Positions 1-11,486 of a stretch of 64,000 nucleotides of DNA are shown here, one piece after another. Each line of letters opens with the position of its first letter. Positions within the stretch are counted from its first letter, which is position 1. The notes under the pieces are model-generated. The model was not told the origin of the DNA. It saw only the letters and a list, made by a program, of their open reading frames with translations, and ran no database searches. The DNA comes from Polytrichum commune (Eukaryota; Streptophyta; Polytrichopsida; Polytrichales; Polytrichaceae), in assembly GCA_950295325.1 (NCBI GenBank), contig OX485805.1, positions 42,806,758 through 42,870,757 on the forward strand, read 5' to 3'. The position numbers and the translations under genes were made by a program.

Positions 1-499
1 TTTGATTCACCAATATATGTCATTGTAGCCAATGCAATTATTGTCTCTAAGTCTACCATCAAATGATCAGTAAGATCATATGTCCACTTGTTGTTAGCCA
101 ATTTTTGATACCAACATAAACCAATCTCCTTGTTACTTTGAGCTGATTCAGAACGAATAATTTCAAAACCCTAATACTGCCTCTTTCCCCGATATTACCT
201 TGACACCTTGTACATGGTTCATACTACCCTATAAGGTTGCTAACAAAAATCGTTAATCCTAGTTAATCCTAATTTCATCCAATATGAAAACTTATGATAT
301 GTAGTATAGTAACAGTACCATACAAGTACAATTATTGTATACTTTTTAAAGGCCTTCCATATATGTACGTAACTATAAATTATAACATGTATACCATATG
401 TATACGTAATACGGCAAGGTCCAAATCAATACCCTTCCTGTGCACTCACGTATACTCGTACATGTTTAGTATAGTGCACCCCCCGAGATTTTGGCTCTT
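1..499. other. No gene recognised
   Basis: AT-rich sequence with no convincing coding signal. It lies beyond the point (about 500) where similarity to exon 7 of the plus-strand paralogue stops, so it may once have held later exons of the broken minus-strand gene, but nothing recognisable remains. Confidence 0.5.
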
Positions 500-750
500 C
501 TTTTAATTTAATTACCTCAGGATCAGAGCTTACAAGGTTGTTGTAAAGGGTTTCTTCCACCTCGCGCACGAATCCACGATTGCAATCCAAGTACCAATCA
601 TCAACCACCAAGTGCACAAGTGGAAACTTTGCAAATTGCATGCCCGTATATACACAAAGATTGGAGTTGTCGTCGACCCAATCTAGAAGAAAAGTGGGCA
701 AGCATGAAGAAGGCATAGCATTATGAACAACAAGATCACGGTGAATGTAC
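500..750 (-). pseudogene. Exon 7 remnant of broken methyltransferase-like gene copy
   Basis: Read on the minus strand, an acceptor (…TTTTGCAG) at 751 is followed by an exon starting GTACATTCACCG, which matches exon 7 of the plus-strand copy at 36088. Recognisable shared peptides include LDWVDDNSNLCVYT, LVVDDWYLDC and RGFVREVEE (plus copy: LEWVDVNSNLCVYT, LVVCGWYLDC, RGFVPDVEE). Similarity ends near residues KLKEEPK, about position 505, before the Pro/Ser-rich linker and the methyltransferase-like region. The preceding exons lie at 13395-14915, so this exon is now separated from exon 6 by about 12.6 kb of inserted retrotransposon sequence. I infer a pseudogene because the other exons carry stops and the 3' part is missing. 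Confidence 0.8.
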
Positions 751-1128
751 CTGCAAAATGAAGAACATTAGATAAAAAAAAATGGTGGTAGAGAGGCTCG
801 GGGGGGGGGGGGCAGTGTGTTAAAAAGTTAAGGATATAGGTGCGAACAACCATTATTTTATAGGGGGATATTACTTTCAATTTTTTTTTTTTCACATGCT
901 ATCATTATATAATTTTCTACTTTGGTTTAATAGAAAAATGGCTTGCATTACTTATAATTCCAAATTACCTATTATTCCATACCCTGTAGTACTTTAAAGA
1001 TGTCCAGTGCCATTTTTGATACCCTATATTACTTTTAAGTCCATTTATAATTTTTTGCCCCCATGTTTTTAAAATACCCTATCATTTGTTCGCACGTATA
1101 CTGCTACTCCAACCAATGACTACCCCCC
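751..1128 (-). other. Residual intron 6 sequence of the broken gene
   Basis: Non-coding stretch between exon 7 of the minus-strand pseudogene and the solo LTR. It contains a run of about 13 G preceded by GAGAGGCTC (about 796-813), which looks like a decayed half of the G-rich palindromic repeat found in and after the plus-strand copy. The plus copy's intron 6 is only 85 bp and has no such repeat. Confidence 0.45.
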
Positions 1129-2616
1129 TGTGAGGCCAAATCCACCACCCTTAAGCGTCCTAGTCCGGGTGATGGCTTTGCGAGTCACATGTATCTCTTA
1201 CAAACTTGAACCATGTGCAAAGTAATTTTTATGTCCAAAAGAACACATATTGTTTCCACTCATTGTACTTTATTAATGTTAGCCTCTTGGCTTGTGGTAG
1301 AGTTGGCTTTCTCAAGCGTCCAACCCGTGGCTTTAGCCACACATGCCCTTAAGGACATTCCCCTCGCTCGTTTAATCTTCACTTCCTTTTTCTTGCCATT
1401 GCAAGAATCTTCCACATTCTCCATTAATAATGCAAGTGAGTTATTTTGACCAAGAGGTGCAAGTGTTGAAAAACACTTTTCTCAATGATTAAACACACTC
1501 ATACAAACCCACACGTGGCACCAACTAGCCTAAATGAATATAACTTCTTAGCTACCACTAAAGATGGCCTAATGTGATCTAGTTTTTTATGTGCTAATAC
1601 TTACTACTTGAGCTAGCCTTGCTAACCCCTAGATAGTCTAGATGAATTGTTGCTAGGCAACCCAGCTGCCTTCTTATTCCAGTCCCGGGTGTGGTCTAAC
1701 CTCCAAGCCCAGCTGCCTTTGATTCCAGTCCCGGGTGGTCTAACCTCCAAGCCCAGCTGCCTTCTGATTACAGTCGCGGTGTGGCCTAACTTACCAAGCC
1801 CAGCTGCCTTCTGTTCCAGTCCCGGGTGGTCTAACCTCCAAGCCCAGCTGCCTTCTGATTTCAGTATATGAAGTTATAATACCCGAATGGGTATCCCAAC
1901 CACTAGTTGCACCCTAATCCAAACTCTCTCCTTCCCTAATCACATGTTTTCTAAGTTTTTCTTCTTCTTTCTTTTTCCTTGCTCCTAAATAATAAACTAA
2001 TCTAACACACTAATTCCACTAACTACTAACTAATCAACACGTGCAACTTTAAACTCTAAGAGCTCCCTCAATTGGGAGGCATTGAGAGAGAGAGCTTAAC
2101 TAATTAACTTCACTAAGAACTAATGTCTCACACACGTGGCTCAAGCTCTTTAAGAGCTTGCTCTCTTGAGAGCGCTTGATGGAGAGAGAGGAAAATGAGA
2201 GAGAAACCACCTTAAGTAGCAAAGAGGGAGAGAGGGAGAGAGGGAGAGAGAGGTGAGGATAGGGTGAGAGGATTAGCACCTCCAATCACAATCCCTTAAC
2301 CTTCACCTTCAAAGTAGGGACTAATCCCCTTCCACCAAGCTTCCTTCTTCCTAAACTACCAAGGTGGATCCAAAAGTGGGCATTTAACCCGCGGAGCTCA
2401 CCTTGCTTCACCTTACCCCCTACTCACAATATCAAGCCATGCTCTTATTGAATTCAACCTTGAAATAATCACACAACACATTCTAAAGCGTAAACTTAAA
2501 TCCAAACCACACTTCATTCTTTTTATGTTTTGTGAATAATCATAACACATCAAAGTCAAACTAAAATTGGTTTCGAAGAGTTAATCACCACATGTGGGCA
2601 CCATTTTGGGCTCACA
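1129..2616 (-). mobile_element. Diverged solo LTR of the same gypsy family
   Basis: Starts TGTGAGGCCAAA and ends TTTTGGGCTCACA, the same termini as the LTRs of the complete element beside it; the stretches after the start (ACCCTTAAGCGTCC) and before the end (ATGTGGGCACC) are also shared. The middle is diverged. At 1488 bp it is close to the 1561-1825 bp of the younger LTRs. No internal region adjoins it. C runs on both sides give a possible 5-bp CCCCC target duplication. The orientation matches the minus-strand elements. It is older than element 1, which inserted 12 bp from its right end. Confidence 0.8.
1665..1865. repeat. Minisatellite inside solo LTR
   Basis: About four to five imperfect units of 40-47 bp built on AAGCCCAGCTGCCTTCTGAT, CCAGTCCCGGGTGG and TCTAACCTCC. 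It is a different tandem repeat from the one in the younger LTRs, although both contain CCCAGCT. Confidence 0.75.
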
Positions 2617-2628
2617 CCCCCCCCCCGA

Positions 2629-4298
2629 TGTGAGGCCAAACCCCCCACCCTTAAGCGTCCGTAGTCCGAGTAGTGGGTTTGGGCTCACACTCCTCCGCGG
2701 TATTGGATTTGGACTTGGATGAGTCCATAGTGCAAGGTTCACCCTTCAAGTGGTCTTGGATTTAACTAGCTCCTTCATAAACCCAGCTCCTTCATGAACC
2801 CAGCTCCTTAGCTTCTAACTAAACAAACTCAGGTCCTTCATAAACCCAGCTCTTTACTTTCTAACTAAACAAACCCAGTTCCTTCATAAACCCAGCTCTT
2901 TACTTTCTAACTAAACAAACCCAGCTCCTTCATAAACCCAGCTCCTTCATAAACCCAGCTCCTTCATGAACCCAGCTCCTTAGCTTCTAACTAAACAAAC
3001 CCAGGTCCTTCATAAACCCAGCTCTTTACTTTCTAACTAAACAAACCCAGCTCCTTCATAAACCCAGCTCCTTCATGAACCCACAACTTTGTAGTTGTAA
3101 TCCCCAACTACCTCACTAATTATTCAAGCCCTTAACTAATCTTCCTACCTAATTTCCCTAATTCTACTAACAACCCCTTTCTAATCACACAATTCTTCTC
3201 TAATCCTAAAATCCTAAAATCCTAGAGAGGAGAGGGGGAGAGAGAATTTCCTAACTTCACTAAGACTAACTAATCCACACAAGTATATTTTTGCACTCAT
3301 CACAACATCAAGTGCTCAACTCTTAAACATGGAACTTGCAACCACGTGTATTCAAAACATGAACTTAAAGTACCACAAATTGGAATCATGAATTAACTTT
3401 AAAATCCTTCACGTCAACACTAATTCTACCAAGAGGTCAAGCCCTCTTCAAGGCTAACAAGCCTTGGCTCTCAAACTAAAAACTAAGCACACACATGTGC
3501 TCCAATATGGCTTCCCACACCCACACTTATAACTCGTGGGGTGCCTTGGAGCACAAAGGAAAGAGAGGAGGAGTGAGGGAAGAATGAGGGATTATATAGT
3601 AAGCTTGAGGGGGTGAGCACCCTCAAGGCTCACGATAAGCCCTTGAGATTTCCTCCTACTTAGTAGGCGCCAATCCTATCTTCTAAGCCTTCCTCCCTCA
3701 AATGATCAACAAGGATCCTAATTCGAACATTTAACTAGCCTTGGCTTTCTACCTACCACACTTTACCAAACTTGGGATGCTTCAACCCAAACTTAGCCTC
3801 CTTCGCTTTCCGCCGCCATAACTTTCTCCCCTTACTTTCCCAAATGTCGCTCACCACTTAATTCAAACCACGATGCTTAACTCGTGATTTGATTGGTGCT
3901 TTGAGAATTTGCTTATCCTCCACCTTGCATTCTTCCTTGGGCCTTCCCCATTAAGTGGCCATGATGAGGTGGTCCACTTGTGCGCTCCATGTGATCCTCC
4001 ATTCATCCCAATTCGAATGCACTTGCCTCTTGAGTCACTTTGGTTGTCTCCATCCATTTGTACTAGCCTACTCACTAACTACTCAATCCAAGTTCTCCTT
4101 ACCTATCCTCATTCACTCAAATCCTTCCGAAGGTAAAAACACAATAACAACTCACATCCTAGCCTCTTACAACATGGTACTTCTAAGACTAACATTTCAC
4201 TCTTTTTATATTTTTGTGAAGTAACATGCTACTTCAAAGTGCATCAACTAACGTTTCAAGGGTCTAAGACTAAATGTGGGCACCCTTTTGGGCTCACA
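2629..4298 (-). repeat. 3' LTR of element 1
   Basis: 1670 bp, TGTGAGG…CTCACA. It is 155 bp shorter than the 5' LTR of the same element; the difference lies in the CCTTCATAAACCCAGCT tandem block. LTR ends are inverted copies of each other over about 12 bases (TGTGAGGCCAAA and, reversed, TGTGAGCCCAAA). Confidence 0.93.
2765..3085. repeat. Tandem repeat block in the 3' LTR
   Basis: Alternation of the 17-bp unit CCTTCATAAACCCAGCT with longer units containing TTACTTTCTAACTAAACAAA. The corresponding block in the 5' LTR (11645-12115) is longer, and that of element 2 (23755-23955) is shorter. Confidence 0.85.
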
Positions 4299-4359
4299 TA
4301 ATTGGCGACCATCGGGGGATGAATCCAAACATCTCTTGCTCCAAGGGTAAGTTGCCTAG

Positions 4360-7300
4360 TCAAGCTCGGTACTCCTTACATCTACTTCCCGATGTACGGG
4401 TAGGAAAGAGCTCACCATTCAACGTTTCCAATTGAATTGAATTATTAGGAAAGACCTCATAGACAAGGTAAGGTCCTAACCATACCGCATTGAATTTCGC
4501 CGGAAATTCAAGCTTTCGTGCGTCTTGAATCATGACCATCATTCCCGGTGTTAGGGCCCTTCTCTTATGTCGTTTGTCGAAAGTAATCTTTCTCCTTCTT
4601 TGGATTGCCTCAATATGTTGAGCCGCCATTCTCCTCCCTTCGTCAAGTGCTTCCAAATCGGTTAGTCGATTTCGTAAGGATTGACTTTCGGTAAGTCTCG
4701 TACTCACGGCCACCCTAAGTGACTCGACTTCATATTCGATTGGTAGTGTCGCTTCAAGACCATAGACTAAGGAAAATGGTGTAGCACGCGTAGTTACCTT
4801 ATAGGTTGTACGGTATGCCCAAAGTGCCGCCGTTAGTTTCGTATCCCAATCCCGCTTCGAGTCTATAAGCGTCTTGCGTAGTATACTCACCAAAATTCCG
4901 TTAACCCTTTCCGTTTGTCCATTGGTTTGTGGGTGGTAGGGAGTAGTCTTCCGGTGATCAATTTTAAATTTCTCTGTCATCTCTCGAATCAAGTCATTCA
5001 AAAAGTGAGTACCCCTATCGCTTACTAGGATCTTCGGCACCCCGAACCGCGAAATTATGTTTTCGTACATAAATGTTGCCGCGTGTTCCGCCGTGTCGGT
5101 CTTCACCGCTTTGGCTTCCGCCCACTTGGTGAGGTACTCGGTTGCCACCACAATATATTTCATTCCTTTTGAAGATTGGGGATGGACCTCACCCACATAG
5201 TCGATGCCCCATTTTTCGAAAGGAATTAAGGGTAATGATACATGTAAAGGCATCTCCATTCTAAGGTCGTTTCGGGCATACCGTTGGCAAGCGTCGCATT
5301 TCCTTACATAGTCATGGGCGTCCTTAAATAGTGTAGGCCAAAAGTAGCCCGCTCTAAGTATTTTTTGCCCGGTGAGTTGACCCGAGAAGTGACCGCCGCA
5401 AGCGCTATCGTGGCAAGCGATTAAAATCGCTTCAACCTCCGTTTTTGACACGCATCGTCGTAAAATACCATCGGACCCCCTTCTAAACAACCTATGGCCC
5501 ACTACAACAAATTGCCTACTATTTACCCTCACCTTCCTTCTCTCTTCTTTTGTCCACTCTTTGGGCAACTTGTGGGTTGTTAGAAATTCCACTATGCCCG
5601 CATACCACTCCGGTGTAGAAGTGACCACAAAGAGGCTATCATCTACTAACATATCATTTACCGGATTTTTTCCTATCTCCTCCGACAACCTAGACAAGTG
5701 GTCCGCTTGTAAATGCATACGACCCGGTTTATATTCCACCGTGTAGTCGAATTCTTCTAATAACAAAACCCACCTAGCTAACCTACCACTTAACTCCGCC
5801 TTGTTAATTAGATACTTGATAGCCATGTGGTCAACAAAAAATACAACCGGGTTGCACATGAGGTAATGCCTAAACTTTTTAACGGAAAACACCATGGCTA
5901 GGCACTCCCTCTCCGTTGTAGAGTAGTTTCTTTCGGCGGGGGTCAATTGCTTACTCGCATAAGCTATAGGTTGATCCTTCTCTTTTTCTCCCGTTGCTTG
6001 ACAAAGCGCACTCCCTATTGCCACATTACTAGCATCACAATAGACGTGAAAAGGTTTACCCCAATTGGGTGGTATCAACACCGGATAGGTGCTCAACCTA
6101 TCCCGCAATTCCTCAAAGGCTTTTTGACAAGCATCCGTCCACTCGAATTTGACATCCTTTTTGAGCAAATGGGTAATGGGCACCGCTATCTTTGAAAAAT
6201 TAGGAATAAGTTCCCGGTACCATCCCACATGTCCTAACAACTTAGAGATTCCCTTGGAATTGGTTGGAGTTGCCAAGTCGCTTATGGCCGCAATCTTATC
6301 CGGATCGGGTTCTCTACCTTTCTCACTAACAACATAACCCAACAACACTCCCTTATTCACTCCCAAAAATGTCTTATCCGGGTTCAATGCTAACCTCATC
6401 TTCCTACACCTAACCAATGCCTCCCTAACACAATGTAGGTGATCATCCACATTACTTTGTGTGCTAAAATCGTCCACAAAGACGGTCATGGATTTGAACA
6501 ACAAGTCGGTGAAGATATACATTACTAATCGTTGGAAAGTAGCCGGGGCATTACATAACCCAAATGGCATCACTACCCACACAAAAGTACCCCAAGGTGT
6601 AGTAAAAGCCGTTTTATGGATATCTTGGAGGGCTATGGAAATTTGATTATAACCCGCATACCCATCCATAAAGGTATATCGCGAATGACCTCCAACCTCC
6701 TCAAGCAACAAGGTGATAAAAGGTAAGGGGAAGTGATCCTTTTGTGTGCACGAATTCAATTTCCTATAGTCGACACAAACCCTTAATTTCCCATTTTTTT
6801 TCTTTACTAAGACCATAGGAGAAACCCAATCCGTGATTTCCACCGGCTTGATAAACCCGGCCTTCAATAACCTTTCCAATTCCGCTTTCACCAACAATTG
6901 CAATTGAGGATTCATCCTCCTCTCCTTTTGTCTAATTGGCCTCGCCCCCGGAATTAAAGGAATCCGGTGCTCTACCATTTCCCTAGGAATTCCCTTAAGC
7001 TCATCGTAGGACCATGCAAAAGTATCACTAAACTCATCCACCAAATTGCTATACTCCCTAACCTCTTTCTCCCCCAATTTGGAGCCCATCTTCATTTGTC
7101 GGGTTTTTCCATTCTTTAATTTCACATCCACGTACCGCCAATCCGCTTCCGACACATGTGCTTGTTCCTCTTTGTTCCGATACCAATCGGAAGGCACATT
7201 GGGGTAATCTTTCACATCTTGACCTACAACTATCCCCGTAGACGTGGTCTTGAAATGTAAAGGCTCCTCCAATTTCGATGACTCAATAATCACATCCTCC

Positions 7301-10300
7301 TCTTGAGTCCCATCTACATGAATTAAACTAACCTCACCCTCTTCCACGTCATCTACCCAAGGTGTTAACCCACCGCTAATCCACTCTTCCTCGGTGAGCA
7401 CCTCACATGGCTCCAACAATGAGCCCTCTCCTAAACTAACACTAGGAAATTCACTCCCTAAGCCTACTTGGTGAAATGTAACCATTACATCAACCTCGGA
7501 CTCGGGGTACTCCCTTAGCCATTGGGCATAATCCCCATTATCCCCATAATTGTAAAAATTAGGACCTAGACTTCCCGAGCCCGAATCTATAACAACCCTT
7601 TGACCTTCGGGATGGACGACTCCCACCAATGCCTTGCCAATCTCATTCTCGTTTAAGTCATCAATTTCTTTCTCCAATGGCAAATACATCTCCTTCTTCA
7701 TCCATCCTTCTAATGAACCAATGGACACTATGACCCTATTACCCTCCGGACCATAAGTGATGGATGGTTTAGGTCCACCCCAATTGACCATAGCATTCGC
7801 CATCCGCAACCAAGGCCTACCTAGCAAAATGGGGAAGGTGTCCTTGTTGGAGTGCATTTTAATGACATGGAAGGTGACCAAGTACTCCTCACCTCCCGTA
7901 GTCATTCTACAATCCTTGATCATCCCCAAAGGCGTAGTCGAACTTTGATTTGCCATATTTATGACCAAAGGTGAAGGCCCCGTGAGTCCAAGTCCCAATT
8001 TTTTCATAGTATCCTCCGGTAGTATATTTAGACTACTCCCTCCGTCGACTAGCACATTAGGAACCACCTTATCTACTATAACAACTTCTATTTCTATAGC
8101 TTTCACGTCTCTTCCACCTTGTGATTGGATCCTAGCGGCTATTTTAGCTTTCACCTTCCTCATCCTCTTGTGTACCGGCATTCCCTCCTTTAATGTTTTC
8201 CTTGCCGTGGGTGAAATTTCCAATAGTTGGCCGAAAGTAATATCCGCCTTGAGTGTACTAAGGTCCGCCCACAAGTCGTACCCGGTAGATCTTTCCACCT
8301 TAGAATTACCCACTACGTCGAATTCGTCTACGGGAACCCCCGGTCCTTCCCATTCACCCACATCGCTATTATCCAAGTCATGTACCGCATTAGTCCTCTC
8401 CCTATCTTGTAAAATTATATTTTCCCTCTCCACATCCTTAGTAGCTCTTCTAGCTACCCTATCCAACTCGGAGAGATTAATCTCTTCATCCGAAGAGTAA
8501 TTTCCTTGCTCTCCTATTCCTACCTCCAACGGGGCATCCCCTCTCCTAGCCCTAGTAGTTACCGCTAGTGCAGGTGCTTCTTCAACCACACCCTTACCCT
8601 TCACTAACTCATATGTAATAGCATTGGTGTGAGGAGGCCATTGACTTTGCTCCTCTCCAATTCTCGTTGGGAGAGGAAGCATGTCATCACATGTGGCCTC
8701 CAACACTCCATCCATGAACCTAACATCTTGGGAGTTAGATGGTCCCGGATCCGTTGGAGGCGCTTGTCTCCCGTTACTACCATTAGGTGGAACTCCTTGT
8801 CTATTTTGTATTGGAATGTAACCGGTTGTAGTTTGCAAGCCCGCCGGTGGATGAAAAGTTTGCCTAGCATTACTATGGTCATAGTATAAGTTAGGTGGCC
8901 TAAGTTCATTGGCCGGTACTCCTTGTGGCCTAGCACCTCGCATATTATCCCTTGCTTGTTGTTGTGGATTAGCCACCGGGTAAGGGACATTAATTATTTT
9001 GTCCGGTTGGCGACACGTATCCGAGGGATGACTTCCTCCACAATTGCTACAATTAAACTCTTGACCTTCGGACCAACATTGTCCTTGAGCGTGCCACCTT
9101 CCACAAAAGGGATGAAATTCCTTCTTCTCTAAATTTTGGCCACCTTGCCCTCTAGGTTGTGGTCCTCTATTGCTTCCATTTCCATAGTGAGGTGGCGCTT
9201 GACCTCGTTGATTTTGTTGAGGTGGGTTACCGTTTCCTCTTTGGTCACGGTTTTGTCCACTTCTACAAAATTGACGCGTGTGGCCCGGTTGGCCACATTG
9301 GACACACCATAATCCGGAAGAATGCCTACCCGACTCAACCGGGGGTGGAGGCCCCGGTTGTTGACTCCGGATCATTAATGACATTTGATCCGTGAGGCTT
9401 TGCATTTGTTTTATCATAGCCTCTTGGAATCCTAGTTGGCTAGCACCTAGTCTTCTCTCAACCTCCTCCAAGTGTGGATCCGTTCTAGGGGCCGGTAGTG
9501 CCAAAAGAGGTGCCGGTTCCCTAACCGCTAAAGGTCGGGGACCGGTGTCCACAATGGCATATGGAATTTGGTTCTCATACTTAGCGGGTTCTACCGCTAC
9601 CACCCTAGGGCGTATGGGGATGAATTGTGGGATCAATTCATCCTCCCTTCTCCATAGCCTTTCGTGATCTTTATCCAAGTTTTCAATATATCTAGCCGCA
9701 CGCTTGGCATCCGCCAAGGTCAAGGGATTCCTTTCTAGAACACCCCTAATAGTTCCGGACTTAAAAAACCCTTGAATGAAAAATTGCTTTAGCGTGTCGT
9801 CGTTGAGCATGGTACCCACAAATCTAGTGCACACTAAATCAAACCTCCTAATGTAAGCCGAAATTTCTTCCTCCCTTCCTTGCTTCAATGACGACAATGC
9901 CCTTAATGCGGTACTTTGACCCACTTCCGGCCTAAATTCGTTAAGAAACTCCCTTTGTAATTGTTCCCATCCCCTAAAATGTCCCTCGGCATGATCCCGA
10001 TACCATTCATAGGCTTCCCCCTCTAGAGTGGTAGGAAACCACACTAACCAATAACCCGGGTCGGTTATGAGGGAGCTAGCCAACCGTTCGATATACCGTT
10101 CCATGTGCCGAGAGGGGTCCTCATCCTTGGTCCCATAAAATTTAGGGAGATGAGATGGCATATCCATCGCCGCTAAATTTTGTGGAACCACAATTGGTAG
10201 GCCTCTTGGCCTAACCAATGGGTCTATTGGAGGTATAGGAGGTATGGGCGGAATTGGGGGTATGGGTGGTGGATCCATCCCCCGTTCCTCGGCCATGGTG

Positions 10301-10599
10301 ACCGGTGAACTATTCAACAATCCCCTATCAACTTCTACCGGGAATTCTTCTCTAAGTGTGTAATTTTCCGAAGAAGTTTCACCACTCAATTTGGAGGGAG
10401 TGATCTCCTCTTCAAGTTGAGCTCCAAGTTCTAAGGTGTCTAGAATTGACCTAGTCCTAGGTTCGACGTTCAAACAACTCTCTATTCTAACATTATCTTG
10501 TTCTAATCTATCACTGATTTTAGAGGACCGCCTCTTTCGAGTAGATTTCTCTAGTCCTACTATCAAACTTGGTTTTTGTGAGCGAGTCCTACCTTGCAT
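4360..10599 (-). CDS. Fused Gag-Pol polyprotein of Ty3/gypsy element
   Basis: A 2079-residue open frame supplying capsid and replication enzymes of the retrotransposon. In order: a Pro-rich run (PPIPPIPP, about residue 112) and the Gag capsid region (about 140-330); two zinc knuckles, CVQCGQPGHTRQFC near 430 and CSNCGGSHPSDTC near 517; an aspartic protease-like VDGGSSLNIL near 850; reverse transcriptase with MPFGLCNAPATFQ and FVDDF near 1376; RNase H with YCDAS near 1518; integrase with an HHCC zinc region (1730-1770) and a D,D,E core (GIDY about 1800, SDRG about 1860, NGQTERVNG about 1897). There is no frameshift between gag and pol and no chromodomain, so it is not a chromovirus. The ATG at 10599 is the first in frame after the leader. 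It appears intact and may still be functional. Confidence 0.95.
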   Translation of the reverse strand: MQGRTRSQKPSLIVGLEKSTRKRRSSKISDRLEQDNVRIESCLNVEPRTRSILDTLELGAQLEEEITPSKLSGETSSENYTLREEFPVEVDRGLLNSSPVTMAEERGMDPPPIPPIPPIPPIPPIDPLVRPRGLPIVVPQNLAAMDMPSHLPKFYGTKDEDPSRHMERYIERLASSLITDPGYWLVWFPTTLEGEAYEWYRDHAEGHFRGWEQLQREFLNEFRPEVGQSTALRALSSLKQGREEEISAYIRRFDLVCTRFVGTMLNDDTLKQFFIQGFFKSGTIRGVLERNPLTLADAKRAARYIENLDKDHERLWRREDELIPQFIPIRPRVVAVEPAKYENQIPYAIVDTGPRPLAVREPAPLLALPAPRTDPHLEEVERRLGASQLGFQEAMIKQMQSLTDQMSLMIRSQQPGPPPPVESGRHSSGLWCVQCGQPGHTRQFCRSGQNRDQRGNGNPPQQNQRGQAPPHYGNGSNRGPQPRGQGGQNLEKKEFHPFCGRWHAQGQCWSEGQEFNCSNCGGSHPSDTCRQPDKIINVPYPVANPQQQARDNMRGARPQGVPANELRPPNLYYDHSNARQTFHPPAGLQTTTGYIPIQNRQGVPPNGSNGRQAPPTDPGPSNSQDVRFMDGVLEATCDDMLPLPTRIGEEQSQWPPHTNAITYELVKGKGVVEEAPALAVTTRARRGDAPLEVGIGEQGNYSSDEEINLSELDRVARRATKDVERENIILQDRERTNAVHDLDNSDVGEWEGPGVPVDEFDVVGNSKVERSTGYDLWADLSTLKADITFGQLLEISPTARKTLKEGMPVHKRMRKVKAKIAARIQSQGGRDVKAIEIEVVIVDKVVPNVLVDGGSSLNILPEDTMKKLGLGLTGPSPLVINMANQSSTTPLGMIKDCRMTTGGEEYLVTFHVIKMHSNKDTFPILLGRPWLRMANAMVNWGGPKPSITYGPEGNRVIVSIGSLEGWMKKEMYLPLEKEIDDLNENEIGKALVGVVHPEGQRVVIDSGSGSLGPNFYNYGDNGDYAQWLREYPESEVDVMVTFHQVGLGSEFPSVSLGEGSLLEPCEVLTEEEWISGGLTPWVDDVEEGEVSLIHVDGTQEEDVIIESSKLEEPLHFKTTSTGIVVGQDVKDYPNVPSDWYRNKEEQAHVSEADWRYVDVKLKNGKTRQMKMGSKLGEKEVREYSNLVDEFSDTFAWSYDELKGIPREMVEHRIPLIPGARPIRQKERRMNPQLQLLVKAELERLLKAGFIKPVEITDWVSPMVLVKKKNGKLRVCVDYRKLNSCTQKDHFPLPFITLLLEEVGGHSRYTFMDGYAGYNQISIALQDIHKTAFTTPWGTFVWVVMPFGLCNAPATFQRLVMYIFTDLLFKSMTVFVDDFSTQSNVDDHLHCVREALVRCRKMRLALNPDKTFLGVNKGVLLGYVVSEKGREPDPDKIAAISDLATPTNSKGISKLLGHVGWYRELIPNFSKIAVPITHLLKKDVKFEWTDACQKAFEELRDRLSTYPVLIPPNWGKPFHVYCDASNVAIGSALCQATGEKEKDQPIAYASKQLTPAERNYSTTERECLAMVFSVKKFRHYLMCNPVVFFVDHMAIKYLINKAELSGRLARWVLLLEEFDYTVEYKPGRMHLQADHLSRLSEEIGKNPVNDMLVDDSLFVVTSTPEWYAGIVEFLTTHKLPKEWTKEERRKVRVNSRQFVVVGHRLFRRGSDGILRRCVSKTEVEAILIACHDSACGGHFSGQLTGQKILRAGYFWPTLFKDAHDYVRKCDACQRYARNDLRMEMPLHVSLPLIPFEKWGIDYVGEVHPQSSKGMKYIVVATEYLTKWAEAKAVKTDTAEHAATFMYENIISRFGVPKILVSDRGTHFLNDLIREMTEKFKIDHRKTTPYHPQTNGQTERVNGILVSILRKTLIDSKRDWDTKLTAALWAYRTTYKVTTRATPFSLVYGLEATLPIEYEVESLRVAVSTRLTESQSLRNRLTDLEALDEGRRMAAQHIEAIQRRRKITFDKRHKRRALTPGMMVMIQDARKLEFPAKFNAVWLGPYLVYEVFPNNSIQLETLNGELFPTRTSGSRCKEYRA

Positions 10600-11486
10600 T
10601 CCATAAGAATCGATCGACCCTCACTTGACCACACATAATCCTAGCAATTCCCCTCTTAATATTTTCACTTGTCTTGGTGTGGTTATAATTTTTTTAGGAG
10701 GTGAGGAAAAGAACCTGCAAGCCCACTTAGGTGAAAGAATCCCAATAGGGGATAGGCATGTTCATGTTAATTTTTTGGTTAAGTCGGAGCATCACCTCCG
10801 CACCTTCCCGCAAATTAACACTCACCACAATACCGATTGTGAGGGGGTGACCTTCCGAGTAGATTATGTTAAAAGTCGAGGCTTCACCCTTCAACTTCTC
10901 ACACCATCCACAATTCGGGAATTACCCTCTACAACGGATAACAACAATCACGAGTACAAAAGGCATTCCTTAATTAGTTAATGAGTTCACTTTGAAGAAA
11001 TAAACATACCTTGAGCAATCGCATCCCCCTGTGAGTTAGCACTCCCCTCAATCGTGACTCAATGTAACAACACCATAAACTTTGTGAAATATTAATTTAA
11101 TCTAGAGCATGAAATGACAACTCCCAAAACTTTGAGACTCACCCCGAGGTGAGTGTCAAAGTTCAATGTCCTAAGGTGAATTTACCCTCTAATGTTTTAA
11201 TGAGCTACTCGGTTATAGGTTCATTTTAAGTTCTTAGCAAATCCCCAAAAAGGTTGAGGACGTACCTTCGCCGCGCTCCTTCCTCAAAAATGAATTTGCG
11301 TAATTGACAATGCAATGCATTCCAAGCAATAGTTGAAATACAATGAATTCAAATGTAACCCAAAGAGAGAATACTTACCGAGTTTCGGGTGCTCCTTCCC
11401 TTCTCTCAAGTTTGTGTCTCCAATTTTTCCTAGTTGCCTCCAAGTCTCCTAGTCGCCTCCAAGTCTTGTAACTACCTTCCGCTTCG
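10600..11486 (-). other. Untranslated leader of element 1
   Basis: About 890 bp between primer-binding site and gag start. It contains short open frames on both strands, none with recognisable domains. It probably carries packaging and dimerisation signals, but I see no specific motif. Confidence 0.6.

Noticed and set aside
3863-4224. Small frames (70-89 codons) repeated at 12.9 and 24.8 kb
   Set aside because: They lie in LTR sequence and recur only because the LTR does; no domains, and they are antisense or overlapping.
4299-4325. Reading the gypsy element as plus-strand with its primer site at 4303
   Set aside because: gag-pol, the LTR TATA box and the tRNA-Gly-like primer site all point to the minus strand; kept only as an oddity.
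10625-10981. 118-codon plus-strand frame in the leader of element 1
   Set aside because: Antisense to the retrotransposon leader, no similarity to known extra frames of gypsy elements.
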